Shown piece by piece: positions 39,047-49,800 of a stretch of 64,000 nt of DNA; the stretch's first letter is position 1, and each line of letters begins with the position of its first letter. The position numbers and the translations under genes are program-made. The notes beneath the pieces were generated by a model. The model did no database searches. It was not told the DNA's origin and saw nothing but the letters and a program-made list of their open reading frames with translations. Source of the DNA: Orthonyx spaldingii (Eukaryota; Chordata; Aves; Passeriformes; Orthonychidae); contig VZTJ01003852.1 in assembly GCA_013397795.1 (NCBI GenBank), forward strand, positions 105,840-169,839. The letters are read 5' to 3'.

Positions 39047-39203
39047 CAGTTAGGTTTTTTGTTCTGAGCATGTTGCTTCTGCCTCCTTTGGAGCTGCAGC
39101 TGTAGCTGGCATTTGTGTGTGTGAAGGTTCCTAGCCGACTTTCTTCATTTCAGGTGTGGTTGTGTCACGCAAGCTCTCCACAAGAGCTGCTCAGAGCGCA
39201 TTA
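39046..39203 (-). pseudogene. FBXO36: FBXO36 relic, last exon, multiply broken
   Basis: Reading down from about 39203, SEQLLW (from 39195) is in one frame, DTTTPEMKKVG (from 39166) in a second, and CQLQLQLQRRQKQ (to 39073) back in the first. Stops fall at 39147 (TGA, first frame) and 39133 (TAG, second frame). The stretch matching the GW-x-Q-x-FFTNK part of FBXO36 is largely deleted. The final frame runs to a TGA at 39048. Confidence 0.82.
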
Positions 39204-40414
39204 CTGTCACATTCCTACTTGTAAGAAAAAGTAGAGGCGTAAAATCATCATTTGGCTTACTCACTGCTGATTATTCTACTACACAAAATGTGTTTAGACA
39301 GCACAGAGGCCTTGTATGAAGGTCACTTGCAGTGCAAGCTGCCCATGCATTTTGAAAGATACAGTGATAGTTAAAACTCACAGGAGATCAGCAGAAGTTT
39401 TGCCCAGTGTTGCCAGTGCAAGATATCGCATGTTCTTCTGTTAAAAACCTGAGAGGCTATTCTTGGTATGATATCCAAGGCCTTTCTGCCACACTAAAAG
39501 CAGCTGTAATGCCATGTACTCTCCTGGTGTGCAATTCATAAGCTGCTCTGAAATCAACCAAGCTGTGTAAGCTGATGCCAAAAAAGCTTGTCAGGATGTA
39601 GAAATTGCATCAGAAATACAAATCTCTTTTCAAGGTAGGTAAAAGAAGCCTTGGGGTTTGAACAAAAATGCAATTTTAGAAATCCTGCACATGTACTGTG
39701 AGGATGAAGCCTCTTTCTCAGGGAGATGGTTCCCTCTTTCAGAATGACTCCATAAACAGAATCTGGTGGAAATATTACAAGGAGGAAGAAAAAATGATGC
39801 AATTTGTTGAACAATTTGATGACAGAACCATCACAAAAAAAATTAGGAAGATACTCTGTGTCATATATTATCTACTCATTGTAAGTTATACAAGAACACA
39901 GGAACTTTGATCCTTCCCCCAAATGTTCCACTTTCTACAGGTGCAGTTGCAGGACCCTAAGTGCAGCTGTACTCTATGACTCCAATGCAGGTGGTAACAG
40001 AAATAGAAAAGGAAAAGTCCTGGTATAACTTGTGTTACATACTCCAGATGTAGCTGGATACTTTGAACTGCTTCACTCACTGCCTACAGCAAAGCTGTCT
40101 CAGAGTATGTGTGGTCCTGGTTGTTCGTGTGCAGGCACACACAACATCCTTGCACGTTCTAGCAGAGGAAAAGCAGGGATCATTGGGGAAAAAATGCTGT
40201 ATAAGTGCTGAAATGAAAATTATATGAACTTTTTAAAAGTTCTCTTTACATTTCTGCTTATTCTCTGTCTTTCGCCATTCTGCTTTGCCCACGAATAATG
40301 GACACCGTGAAGTTAAAAACAGTGTAGACTGGTTTTTAGTATTACATATTTTTATTTCAAACACAGTGTTCTGTTACAAAAATACAGGAAGAAAAGCAAG
40401 GCCAATTATACTGG

Positions 40415-40622
40415 CCATTCCCGTGGCTCTGGATTGTTCCAGCCATTCCCTGGCTCTGGATTGTCCCAGCCATTCCCGTGGCTCTGGATTATCCCAGCCA
40501 TTCCCTGGCTCTGGATTGTCCCAGCGATTCCCGTGGCTCTGGATTATCCCAGCCATTCCCGGGCTGTGGATTGTCCCAGCCATTCCCTGGCTCAGGATTG
40601 TCCCAGCCATTCCCGTGGCTCT
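40415..40622. repeat. 27/28-bp minisatellite, 7 full units plus one partial
   Basis: Units begin CCATTCCC and end GGATTGTCCCAG, with an added G (CCCGTGG against CCCTGG) giving 28-bp units alternating with 27-bp ones: lengths 28, 27, 28, 27, 28, 27, 27 and a 16-bp partial. Because of the length alternation, open frames across it give repetitive Pro/Ser/Trp peptides in all frames; these are not genes. The array abuts a GC-rich block on its right. Confidence 0.95.
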
Positions 40623-40655
40623 CCCGAGGCGCGGTGAACGCGGCCCTGCCCCGGG

Positions 40656-40669
40656 GCGCCCTCTGGCGG
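40656..40669 (-). promoter_or_regulatory. CTCF-like motif
   Basis: Minus strand reads CCGCCAGAGGGCGC, one mismatch (G for A at position 3) from the CTCF core CCASYAGRKGGCRS. It sits in a small GC-rich block next to the minisatellite and points back towards SLC16A14. Confidence 0.6.
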
Positions 40670-43131
40670 CAGAACCGCCCCGCAGCGCCCGGAACTTCAG
40701 GAAGGGCTCGTCCAAAGTATCCGAACCGAATCCCAGCCTGGACTTGTGCCGGGACACAGCACAGGATAGCAGCTCGCTGGAAAAGTATTGGGAAAACACA
40801 GTGCTCACACGGTGGTGTTCACGTTAGAACTTCTGTTCATTGTTTCTTTTGAGGTAGATTTTCTTTTACGGGACGTAAGAATAGTACCTAGTGAACAATC
40901 TAAAATACTCTGAAATGCACATTGAAAGCATCTGGATCCCCTGGAGAGCAGGATTTATGCTCAGAACTACAGTCAGAAAAATGCCATGCTTGGAGTAACA
41001 ATGCAGATACCTGCTGAGTTCAGCCTACAAGGATGCACAGCACGGGATGGACACACAGAGCCTCCCACACTCCACTTTCCAGTCCTGAGCGCAGAGACTG
41101 TTCTATTTCCTCTGTTCGGAAATCTGAATATGCTATTCTATAATTCCACAGAGAGCAGCATTTCAGCCTACACATAAATTAGTCTGGAAATAAAAACTCA
41201 TATTATTTGGGCAAATTTTTAATTCCCTAAATCTACTGCTGAAATGAGAGAAAGGGAGCATGGCATTACTAGTTCTAATAGATTATTGCATTATGCCAAA
41301 ATAATATTTTTATTATTATGCAACTTAATTCTTTCTAGGATTTCTTTAAATTCCAAAATATCCAAGGCTTTGTGTTAAACAAATGGAAAGTTTACCACCC
41401 TCCACAGTACCTAATCCTATTCCACTCACACTTTGAAAATGACAGATGAATTCCAAATATACTGACAAATAATTTCCTGGTCTTTCTTCAATCCATTATC
41501 TTCCTCTCCTTTAGTTGTTTTTACTCCCTTATGCTCCATTCAGTTGTTCCCCAGCCACAATATCAACTGATTTATCTTCAAACTGAAATAAAGCCCAGAA
41601 GTTCAGCAAGCTTATCTACTCCCTCTGGCCTTCATCTCTAAATTAATGACATGCTCTATTTTTCTGTCTTGCCATTTCTTCCTGTGCTTTCTTTGCCCCG
41701 TCCCCTTTTTCTTGTGCTCACTTGAACTCACTCTCACGAAAACATCTGTAATGCCTTTGTAGCCACACCACAGGAACAGCAGCACAGCCACATCCTCTGG
41801 AACTGCCAGTCTGACACAGAACTTTTATTGAAATCTTGTCCCACATAGCCTCAAAATAATACAAACCCTGTCAGCAATCTCATTCTGATTGGGATGTACT
41901 CTGTACCAGATATGTCCCACTCTCCGTACCACAAGTTTAATCTGCCTCTCTGAAGTCTTTCAGAGCATATTCAGTTGTCACAGCAGAATCAAGAGAACTA
42001 AACCCATTTTTAACTTCTTCACAAAGTATCACTGTTGCTTATGTTTTCATTAATTGCTCCACCCAGAAATTGACAGGCTTCATTCCAGGCTTCTAGAGCA
42101 CCCTTGGGGATAAGAATAAAGTTATTTTTCTCTTTAAAACGTTCCTCTTCCTATTTTCCATAAGCTAAAATATTTTTCTCTCCCACCTGAACTATTGCAG
42201 CAGCCTTTTTTCAGTCTCCGACAGGGATAGAAAATATAATTTTGAGGTATTCAGAGCCACAAAAATAAGCTTCCTAGATAATAGTTCTGAATATATTAGC
42301 TTTCCATCCCAATTTCCTGACCCTGCACAGACCAGGAAGCTGGAACAGTTGACCTCCCAAAGGCCTTTCCAATACAACTTCTCTCTTTTGCACCAACAGA
42401 TTGCCCCTCATTCTCCTGCAACTTCCAGGCTATCCCTTACCCCTCATTCAGCAAGGAGAGGTTACCCTTAGCTCCAATTGTCCAATAGCAGCAACTTCTT
42501 TTATTCACTCTTTAAAGTTTCAATTCAACACGTACATACTATTTCCCATCATTTCCTAAGAGTTGGGAAGAGCTTCCTTGCAAACAAGCAAAAGTCACCT
42601 CTTTCTTCTCCTGTGCTTCTAACAGTTCCTTGATGCAGTCTACAAAAAATATTGAAAGAAATCTCTTTCCTTGTGCTCCTGTCTTTTGTCAAAGACATAA
42701 AACGTAAGGAATGGCAATGACTTTTTGTTTGGTAATGAGTCCAGCACAAGGGGATCGCAGTCTGTCAGTGAAGTTTCTAGACACTACAATAATACAGATC
42801 ATAACACAAAGCAAAGCTTTCACATTTCCAATACTTAATCCTGGAAGTAGTGCGTAACATCCAGCCATGGAATTACCTGGATCACTGTGTTTATTATAAA
42901 AGAAAAGCTTACAGGATAAACATAGCCTTTATAAGGTCTGGTTTTTACTGCATCCATTCCGTTTGATTCATTTATTGTCTCAAAAAAAAAGACAATCCTT
43001 ACTTAATTGTTGTCTTAAGTAAAGCAGACAGATTGATGATTATATTAAACCAATGAAATGAATCAAAACCATCAGGCTACACAGCAAAGCTAACAATTTC
43101 AATTTGAATTTTTGGATTTCTAAATTTTTAC

Positions 43132-43302
43132 TGTTTCAAAACTGTGTGAAACTTGAGAAAGCCTGGCAATATCTTCAAGCTCCAGAAAGTAAATTATGTA
43201 CAGGAGCAATGGGACAGGAAGCCGTTTCAGGAAGTCATAGCTACCTCGGCACACATTGAGGATGTTCCAGAACTCTGGCACCAAACTCTACAGCAATCTG
43301 AA
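43132..43302 (-). pseudogene. FBXO36: FBXO36 relic, F-box exon with 2-nt frameshift
   Basis: Acceptor TTTTTTCCCAG at 43303, donor GTAAAA at 43131. It reads QIAVEFGARVLE in one frame, then continues as LNVCRGSYDFLKRLP and LLLYIIYFLELEDIARLSQ two nucleotides out of frame; the break is at about 43264-43266. Unrepaired, the first frame stops after VLEHPQCVPR, before the F-box. Apart from this indel the F-box is remarkably intact. Confidence 0.88.
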
Positions 43303-46300
43303 CTGGGAAAAAACTGAAACCAAATCCAAGAGACAATAGATTTGTAAAGGCCTGAAATGTCGTTCAAATAATCTCAAGTTATTCAGGCACATCTGTAAAA
43401 AAAAAATCCCCAAAACAACCCAACAAAAAGTGGGCTTATTTTTTTTATGTTTTTCTAGAGAAAATATTATTTAACATGAATGTCCAGATTAATTTTTTGA
43501 TCCACTTTTCCACATACCTATAGATTTTTATGTAAAGACTGTGCTATTTACTCAGAGGGAGGTTAGTAAAACAACTGAAAAAAGTACTTCAGTCATATGC
43601 TTTGGGGAAAATAATGATGGCTCTGACATCACGAGCCCCTGTAGTTCTGCTTCTTATCTTACAGAGAGACAATTAAACCAACATTAAATTGAAGGCAATT
43701 GCCTTCTACAGGAACATGGCATTTTTTGACTCATTCCTTTGTGATCCAGTGCAAAACCAGACTGTCCTTCTGTAAGTCTCCTACCTAGTGAGCTACTGCT
43801 CATCCTGCAGTCAGTTGATTATTTCTGCTTCTGTGTCCAACTTGGAACTTGGCCTTTTGAGTTTAACACTGTTTCTTCATATCACTTATCTATTTTATCA
43901 AATTGCTGTAACAGAAGTACTGGTTCACTATAAAATTAAATCCTGAATTCAGTTTGCTACACTTTTAATGGACAATCAGTGGTACATTTTGAAGCTACAT
44001 GTTCTTTCCTAAGATCTATCAAAATGAATGCAGTCATCCAGATTTGTACAGGACTTTCTCCCCTTCCTTTTCATGTAAGTTGAAACTACACTGACTACAG
44101 GCCTACTTTGATGCAGCAGTTTTCCTTCCAAAGTATTTTGTAAGATTAATTACAAAACTCAAGCTTATGTGAAAAATTTTGAAAGAGCTTTGAAAATTAT
44201 ATGATTTTACTGTAAAGATGTTAAGATTTTTTTCTTCTTTTTTCCCCCCAAATATTCCTTTGGCAAGTATATGGGAGAAAGCTATCACCTAATCTTCCTT
44301 CATGTCTTTGGATAGGTGGCCCAATATTCTGCAGCTCTTTCCCATGCTGTATCGTACTGCAGAATCAATTTGCTGTCAGTTCTCCTTTGCTTTTTTGCTT
44401 TCCAAGCAACTCAGTTCTATATAGTTGGTAATTTCCCTCAAATTCCTTATGCAAGTACAAAATGATCTACACAGTCAACTAAAAATGGTTGGGCTGATCT
44501 AATTCAAGCTGATATATAAGAATGGTCCAAATCTTCTCATCCTGGGAATGATGAAGATAAATAATACTTGCACTGTACATCTATTTCATGTTGAATGATC
44601 AAACAGGCTACCACACAAATATTTGAGTTTTTCTTGAAATTATTTATTTCTAGAAATAGTAGTGTGATCTGGTTTGGCTATTCTAAAATATATTTAGTAT
44701 TTAATTTATTAATGTATATGAAACTAAGGATGAGCTAACTGTGAAAATCTATTGAATTTTAAGGTTTCTATGAAATTTTCATTCTGCAAGTGCTGGAGAA
44801 TATTTGATGACTTGTACTAAATGTTCACTCATCCTGAAGTATAAGTAGACCTCTCTTCTCTTGCACGACACTATCATCAATCAATTTTCCATCATTGCAA
44901 AACCAAATACAAAACCTTGCTCTATCCTCTTGGCTTTATGAAATGATGAAAAGAAACTAATGATATGCTATTTCACTGCCCAAAAAGAACAGAAAACATC
45001 TCAAAACAAACATGGATGTTTACAGCTGTATGGTAGTTCCTATAAATTTAGTAAAATTGTAATGTTAATAGTTCAGGCACCTTATAAAAAACTTCTCTAA
45101 AAATCCCAACCACATGAAAAGAGATGGATGAAAACCAGGAGATAATGACAAGAAATACCAATATTTTACTGGCAAAAGTGTACCAAATATTTAGCAGAAA
45201 AACATGGATCCGGTGAGAAGTTTTTTATTTGAACCCTCACTTGGCAAATAAATCAGTACTGATAACTGGAATATTATTCCAGAATATATATATAACTTCT
45301 TCCAGTGTATATATAGATGTATATATATATTTGTGGAGAATTAATAGAAAAATAATAATGTGTGAATACTTAGGAGCAGCAAAGCTCTTAACAGGAGGTG
45401 AGGAGGTGTAAAAACAGCTGATTGTGTGGAACAGCAAGAACTATGGACAGAAATAATATCAGTATGATAATACAACTCACAAACAGTAATTTATACTTGT
45501 AATACTTCTATTTATGTTAGCATTTTTCTAAAAAGAAAACACATTTATTTTATATTACAATTTCAGTAAAAAATAGAGGGGAACTCACAAATTTTAGAGG
45601 TAATTTTAGAAGGAGAAAGAAATTACTACATTTTATGAAAGAATGGCAACTGTGGCTTTCAATACTTCCTGTAGGATAGGAAACCTCTGAACCACCAATA
45701 AGACTTTTCAAGAAAAAGCAGGCAGATCTTATTTATAATCTACTAACTTATTTGTAACCTACTAAGAACACAGACTAACAGCAGAAAACTGCTTGCTAAC
45801 AATAATTTAATTATCTAAATCATGGCACCCACATAACGTAAAACAGAAGTTTCATTATGGCATTAATATCAAATGCTGCAGGAACATCTTACAATGCAAG
45901 CAGTGAGTAAAAACCAAAAAGCTAGAATCCTTCTCATCAGCATATAGTCACATATCAAATCTACTTTTATAAGGAAAATTAAAATAAAGAAGGCAACAAA
46001 AAAAAGACAACGTCTTTGAAAGCTCAAGTTTATAAAAATTGATGATCAAATTCGCCATGAATTAAAATGTGGTACAATTTTTTGCTTCAACTAATGGAGC
46101 AATTAGGAACATCTACTGCAAAACCTCAGCATATTTAAAGACTCTTTGAGTCTGAGCCAAGTTCAACAGGCAGTCCATTTTCTATTGGTTCAGGACACAT
46201 TCATTCCCCTTCTAGTCAAAACAAGCAGTAATAACTGGAATTAAAGATTAGTTTTGTCATGGACTGTGAGTGCTGATTGAAACTTTTTCCATGGTTTGTG

Positions 46301-46809
46301 CATATATCCAGTCACTTGAGCTCAGAATGTGCAGCCTTTCCATCCATGGAACACTAACAGGGTTCAATTGCAGCCCTACCCAACAGCCTAAGGAGGTGCT
46401 ATTATTTCTATCAAGTTCACTTGAAATTGATAATTTGCAAAAGTTATAACAGGGAACCAGAGACACAAACCCAACAAGCACAAACCTAAACATAGAAGTG
46501 CAGGCCACATGAACTCAGCAGGGCAAAAAATCTCTCAATTGTGCTGTAGGAAGTGTTAGATTTTAATAAGCAAAGCATAGAGAACGTGTTGGTCTTATCT
46601 GAGACTCTAAGTGAATGAAACTATCAATGTTGCTGGGATTTATCGTATATTTTAGTTTAGTGTCATGTCTTTTTGGTTTTTTCATTATTCATACATTAAT
46701 TTGTATTAATAAATTCATAGGAAAAGTATGTTAGCCAAAGTAATCACATCTTTCATGAAAGTTATTGCAGATCAATACTGCCAGATTATTCAATTATATA
46801 CCACCCAAC
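43303..46809 (-). other. Former FBXO36 intron, nothing else recognised
   Basis: AT-rich intronic sequence of the FBXO36 relic. It includes an AT alternating tract at 45286-45332. No repeat family or coding content is supported. Confidence 0.5.
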
Positions 46810-46898
46810 ATTTGTAATTATTATTAACCTCCTGGGATTCTAAAATTTCTCTAGGTCTTAAATGATGAAATTCATTCCTAAGTGAAATTTTCCACCAC
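46810..46898 (-). pseudogene. FBXO36: FBXO36 relic, WWKIS exon
   Basis: Acceptor TAATTTTCAG, then an open frame beginning (R)WWKISLRNEFHHLRPRE and continuing to ESQE, which aligns with the conserved WWKISLR block of FBXO36. Two donors are possible: GTTAAT after 46829, or GTTGGG after 46810; both are weak. The second gives a phase that matches the next exon. With either, the segment is shorter than in mammals by at least three residues. Confidence 0.85.
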
Positions 46899-49800
46899 CT
46901 GAAAATTACCTATAACTGTGAAAGAAGAAAAAGCAATAAGGCAGAAGAAATTAACATCAAGTACCACGAGATAAATATATTCCTCAGATTCAGGATTTGG
47001 GTTGTGTAAATATTACTACAGTCCCAAAACAAAGTTTTCCTAAAAGATCAGACCAGTTACCTAATCAGTAGCTTTGAGCGATAATAAACATCCCATAAGA
47101 CACCTGCAACAAGTGCAAAATGTTTTAACAACCCCTGCATGCAAATTGTTCATAGAAATAAACACACACTTAAAGACATCTCAACTGGCAAGACTATAAA
47201 CATTCTGGTTTTATGAATAGAATTTATTTATAAACACTTATTCATTGAATCACAATGTATCAGGCATTAAATTATGTGGTTAAGTAGAAATACCCACCCA
47301 ACCGCTCAGGCATTCAAAAGTGGGGGCTTAGAAGTTAAACTGTGACTCTACTATTTTGTAAAAATCAAAACTAATAGGACAGTTCAAAGCTCAACACTTA
47401 GGACTGTCTGAAAACTCTGGCAAAAGCACTCCAGAAGTGCATGTTCAACTCACATTTTCAGAGACAGAAAAAGAAAAGAAAATCTGCATTACAAAACATC
47501 CAACTGAGACAAAAAATTAACGTGAATGGCAAACTAGATAGCTATGAAATGATGGAGTATAAGTGGTCCCGACTATCAGTAATTTTCCCAGAGTTCTTTT
47601 AAAACCTTACATGTGTGCTTGAACAGTGTGTCGGCTTTTAATATTGACTTTCTGCTTGTTGCTGTCACAGCTGGGCCTACAGGAGAGGAAAGTCATCACA
47701 ATGTTCTTCCTTTACACAAGTTGCTAGTAAAGATCACACTCCAAGCCACAAGTAAAATTCAGTTGCTGTTTTAGACAAGGTTAAAAAAACCCCCATATAT
47801 TCCAGTGTTACTAGTATTAATCAGATTTATTTCCTTCCACTTCATTGAGAAAAGTGAGGAATTTAGACTGTCATATCTATAGGTGGGTTCCTGACATGAG
47901 TGATAAAACTGAAAAATGAGAATATTAGTGAGGTGAACATTTATAAACACACTCAAATACACGTGTATATAAAAAAACCATACTCCATAGATCTTTACTT
48001 TTTTCTACTGGCATGCCAAAAAGGAAAATTAAAAGGAAGCCTTGAGTTAACTGTCAATACTTAGATATACTGACTGAAAAACACAGAGCTACTATTACAA
48101 ATCTTAGATCTGACAACCGTGGTTTACATCTCTCAACATCAAATTTAACTTTAGAACTCTCCAGTATTTCAGTGTTAAAATGTAGATTTAAAAGTTGAGC
48201 ATTAAGTATTTGTAAATCCCAGTGAGTTGCATTCAGTTTAATCACTAATTTTCAAATTAAAGCTCAGATTCCAGATGATCTGCTAAGGCAGGCCTACACC
48301 AATCATTTCTGTATTGTTCAAGTCTTTCTTTTATCCTGTTGATATCTCATAGCAATAGTAAATAAGTTAGAATAAATGCTTAACATCTTCATCTGACTGC
48401 CAAATATTGCCAGCTAAAATTTATCATTTTGATGGTTATTGTAGCTAATATATCATTATATGGGCTAATCAGAATCGCTAAATCATATACCTGATTGCAT
48501 ACATATAAAATAGCTTTGACAACGCTCGGACATATCCACAGTACTTTGTAAAACAACATTATTATGTGAGTAAAAGGAAAAAGTCCTACTCAGTTACATA
48601 AGTTCATTTTATTTTACAATACACAATCTTTATTTCTTTGCAGTGAAACAGTTGCAAAAAAGCCCATATTTATCCAAATTGCATTCTAGAATTTAACATA
48701 TGAAAAATAAATGATACCACTGAAACATTTTATCACAGTGGAATTAACATTTCTGCAATATACATGTGCAATATAGACTACCATGTTATTAAAATAACAC
48801 CATTTTATATATGAGTGGTAATATGAGGGTTCAATGCAAAAGGGATTAAAAAGCACTTCTCATTCTGTTTCACAGGTGATGTTACTAGCTGGGAAGGCTT
48901 TAGAACTTGAATGTTTGCAGCCCAGCACAGGGATAATAGGACAGTGAATGCTGTACTGTACTTCCTAAAGCTCTTCTTTTCTCTGTAAGTGTAGGGAGAA
49001 TCAGCACATAAGGCCACTTCCATTCTTATTTGTGGAAAACAGGAGGTGAGAATAAGGTCAAAACAAAACTGATACACAAGTGGAGAAAGAAATGACATCT
49101 CTAATGTGTTCCTGAGTTTGCATACCCTTCAACATGGTCCTCAAAAATACAGTATATATGGGAGAAACCCCATTGTTAAAGGAGAAAAGAAAACTGGTTA
49201 ATAGTCTTTCTCCTGGCCTTTTCATGTTACTGTTGGGAGTAACAGTTCTTAAAAGAAAAACAAACAAACAAACCCATTTCTCAGCATGAAAACGCCAAGT
49301 GTAACTGAAAAAGAAAATAGCTACCTGCCCCCAAAACCACTTACTAAAAACGATTGATAACTGTTGCTTTTAAACTTTTGAACTTTAATACCTAACAATG
49401 TTCTACACATTAAATCTATAAGGCTATACAGAAAAGCAACTATACACAATTTTAGAAGTCTAATTCTTAAAAAAGCAGAGCTGTGTTGCACCACAGATTA
49501 CAATGTGTTGGGATCTATTATTAAATACATTAAGCAATGGTTTTCAGTGTGGGATATACAGTAAAACAAACCAAGTGTATACAGATAGCAGATACTCAAA
49601 GTCTGCCCTGCAGTAAGCAAGACAAACTTTTCACAGTATTCTATATACTTTTTGTTGATTATTTTGTGCATATGTGAATTTATCTATAATGTAAGCTTAA
49701 ATAGGTCAGTGTCCAAGAACATATTTATTCCAAACACTAGAGTGGGCATTTGTGTGTTTAGACTCTGGAAAAAGATTCTTATCTTTATAGAACCTAACAA

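Larger units (their letters stand above)
39204..43131 (-). other. Former FBXO36 intron with minisatellite
   Basis: Lies between the F-box exon and the last exon of the FBXO36 relic. It contains the 27/28-bp minisatellite, a GC-rich patch and a CTCF-like motif at 40.4-40.7 kb; otherwise it is AT-rich with no coding content. Confidence 0.5.
39041..46898 (-). pseudogene. FBXO36: FBXO36 (F-box only protein 36) unitary pseudogene
   Basis: Three collinear minus-strand exons match FBXO36, normally a protein of about 188 aa that would act as a substrate adaptor of an SCF ubiquitin ligase. In order: 46898-46810 or 46829 (WWKISLRNEF onward), 43302-43132 (FGARVLE, then the F-box with LPVPLLLYII and LELEDIARLSQ), and 39203-39046 (SEQLLW, DTTTPEMKKVG, CQLQLQLQRRQKQ). 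Position and orientation agree with the vertebrate order SLC16A14, FBXO36, TRIP12. The frame is broken: a 2-nt loss in the F-box exon leads to a stop ten codons later, and the last exon changes frame twice. The N-terminal coding exon (roughly 35 aa expected upstream of WWKIS) was not found anywhere up to 64 kb. An assembly error could explain one indel, but not the whole pattern. Confidence 0.85.

Noticed and set aside
40415..40622. Regular repeat array that could suggest CRISPR
   Set aside because: Units are contiguous with no unique spacers, in a vertebrate genome; it is a minisatellite.
40285..40852. Repetitive Pro/Ser/Trp open frames
   Set aside because: Produced by the 27/28-bp minisatellite in every frame; no coding signal in the flanks.
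48850..48910. Minus-strand QLVTSPVKQ segment as a possible FBXO36 N-terminal exon
   Set aside because: Only the QLVT letters agree with the expected QLLVT; flanking residues do not match and no suitable donor follows.
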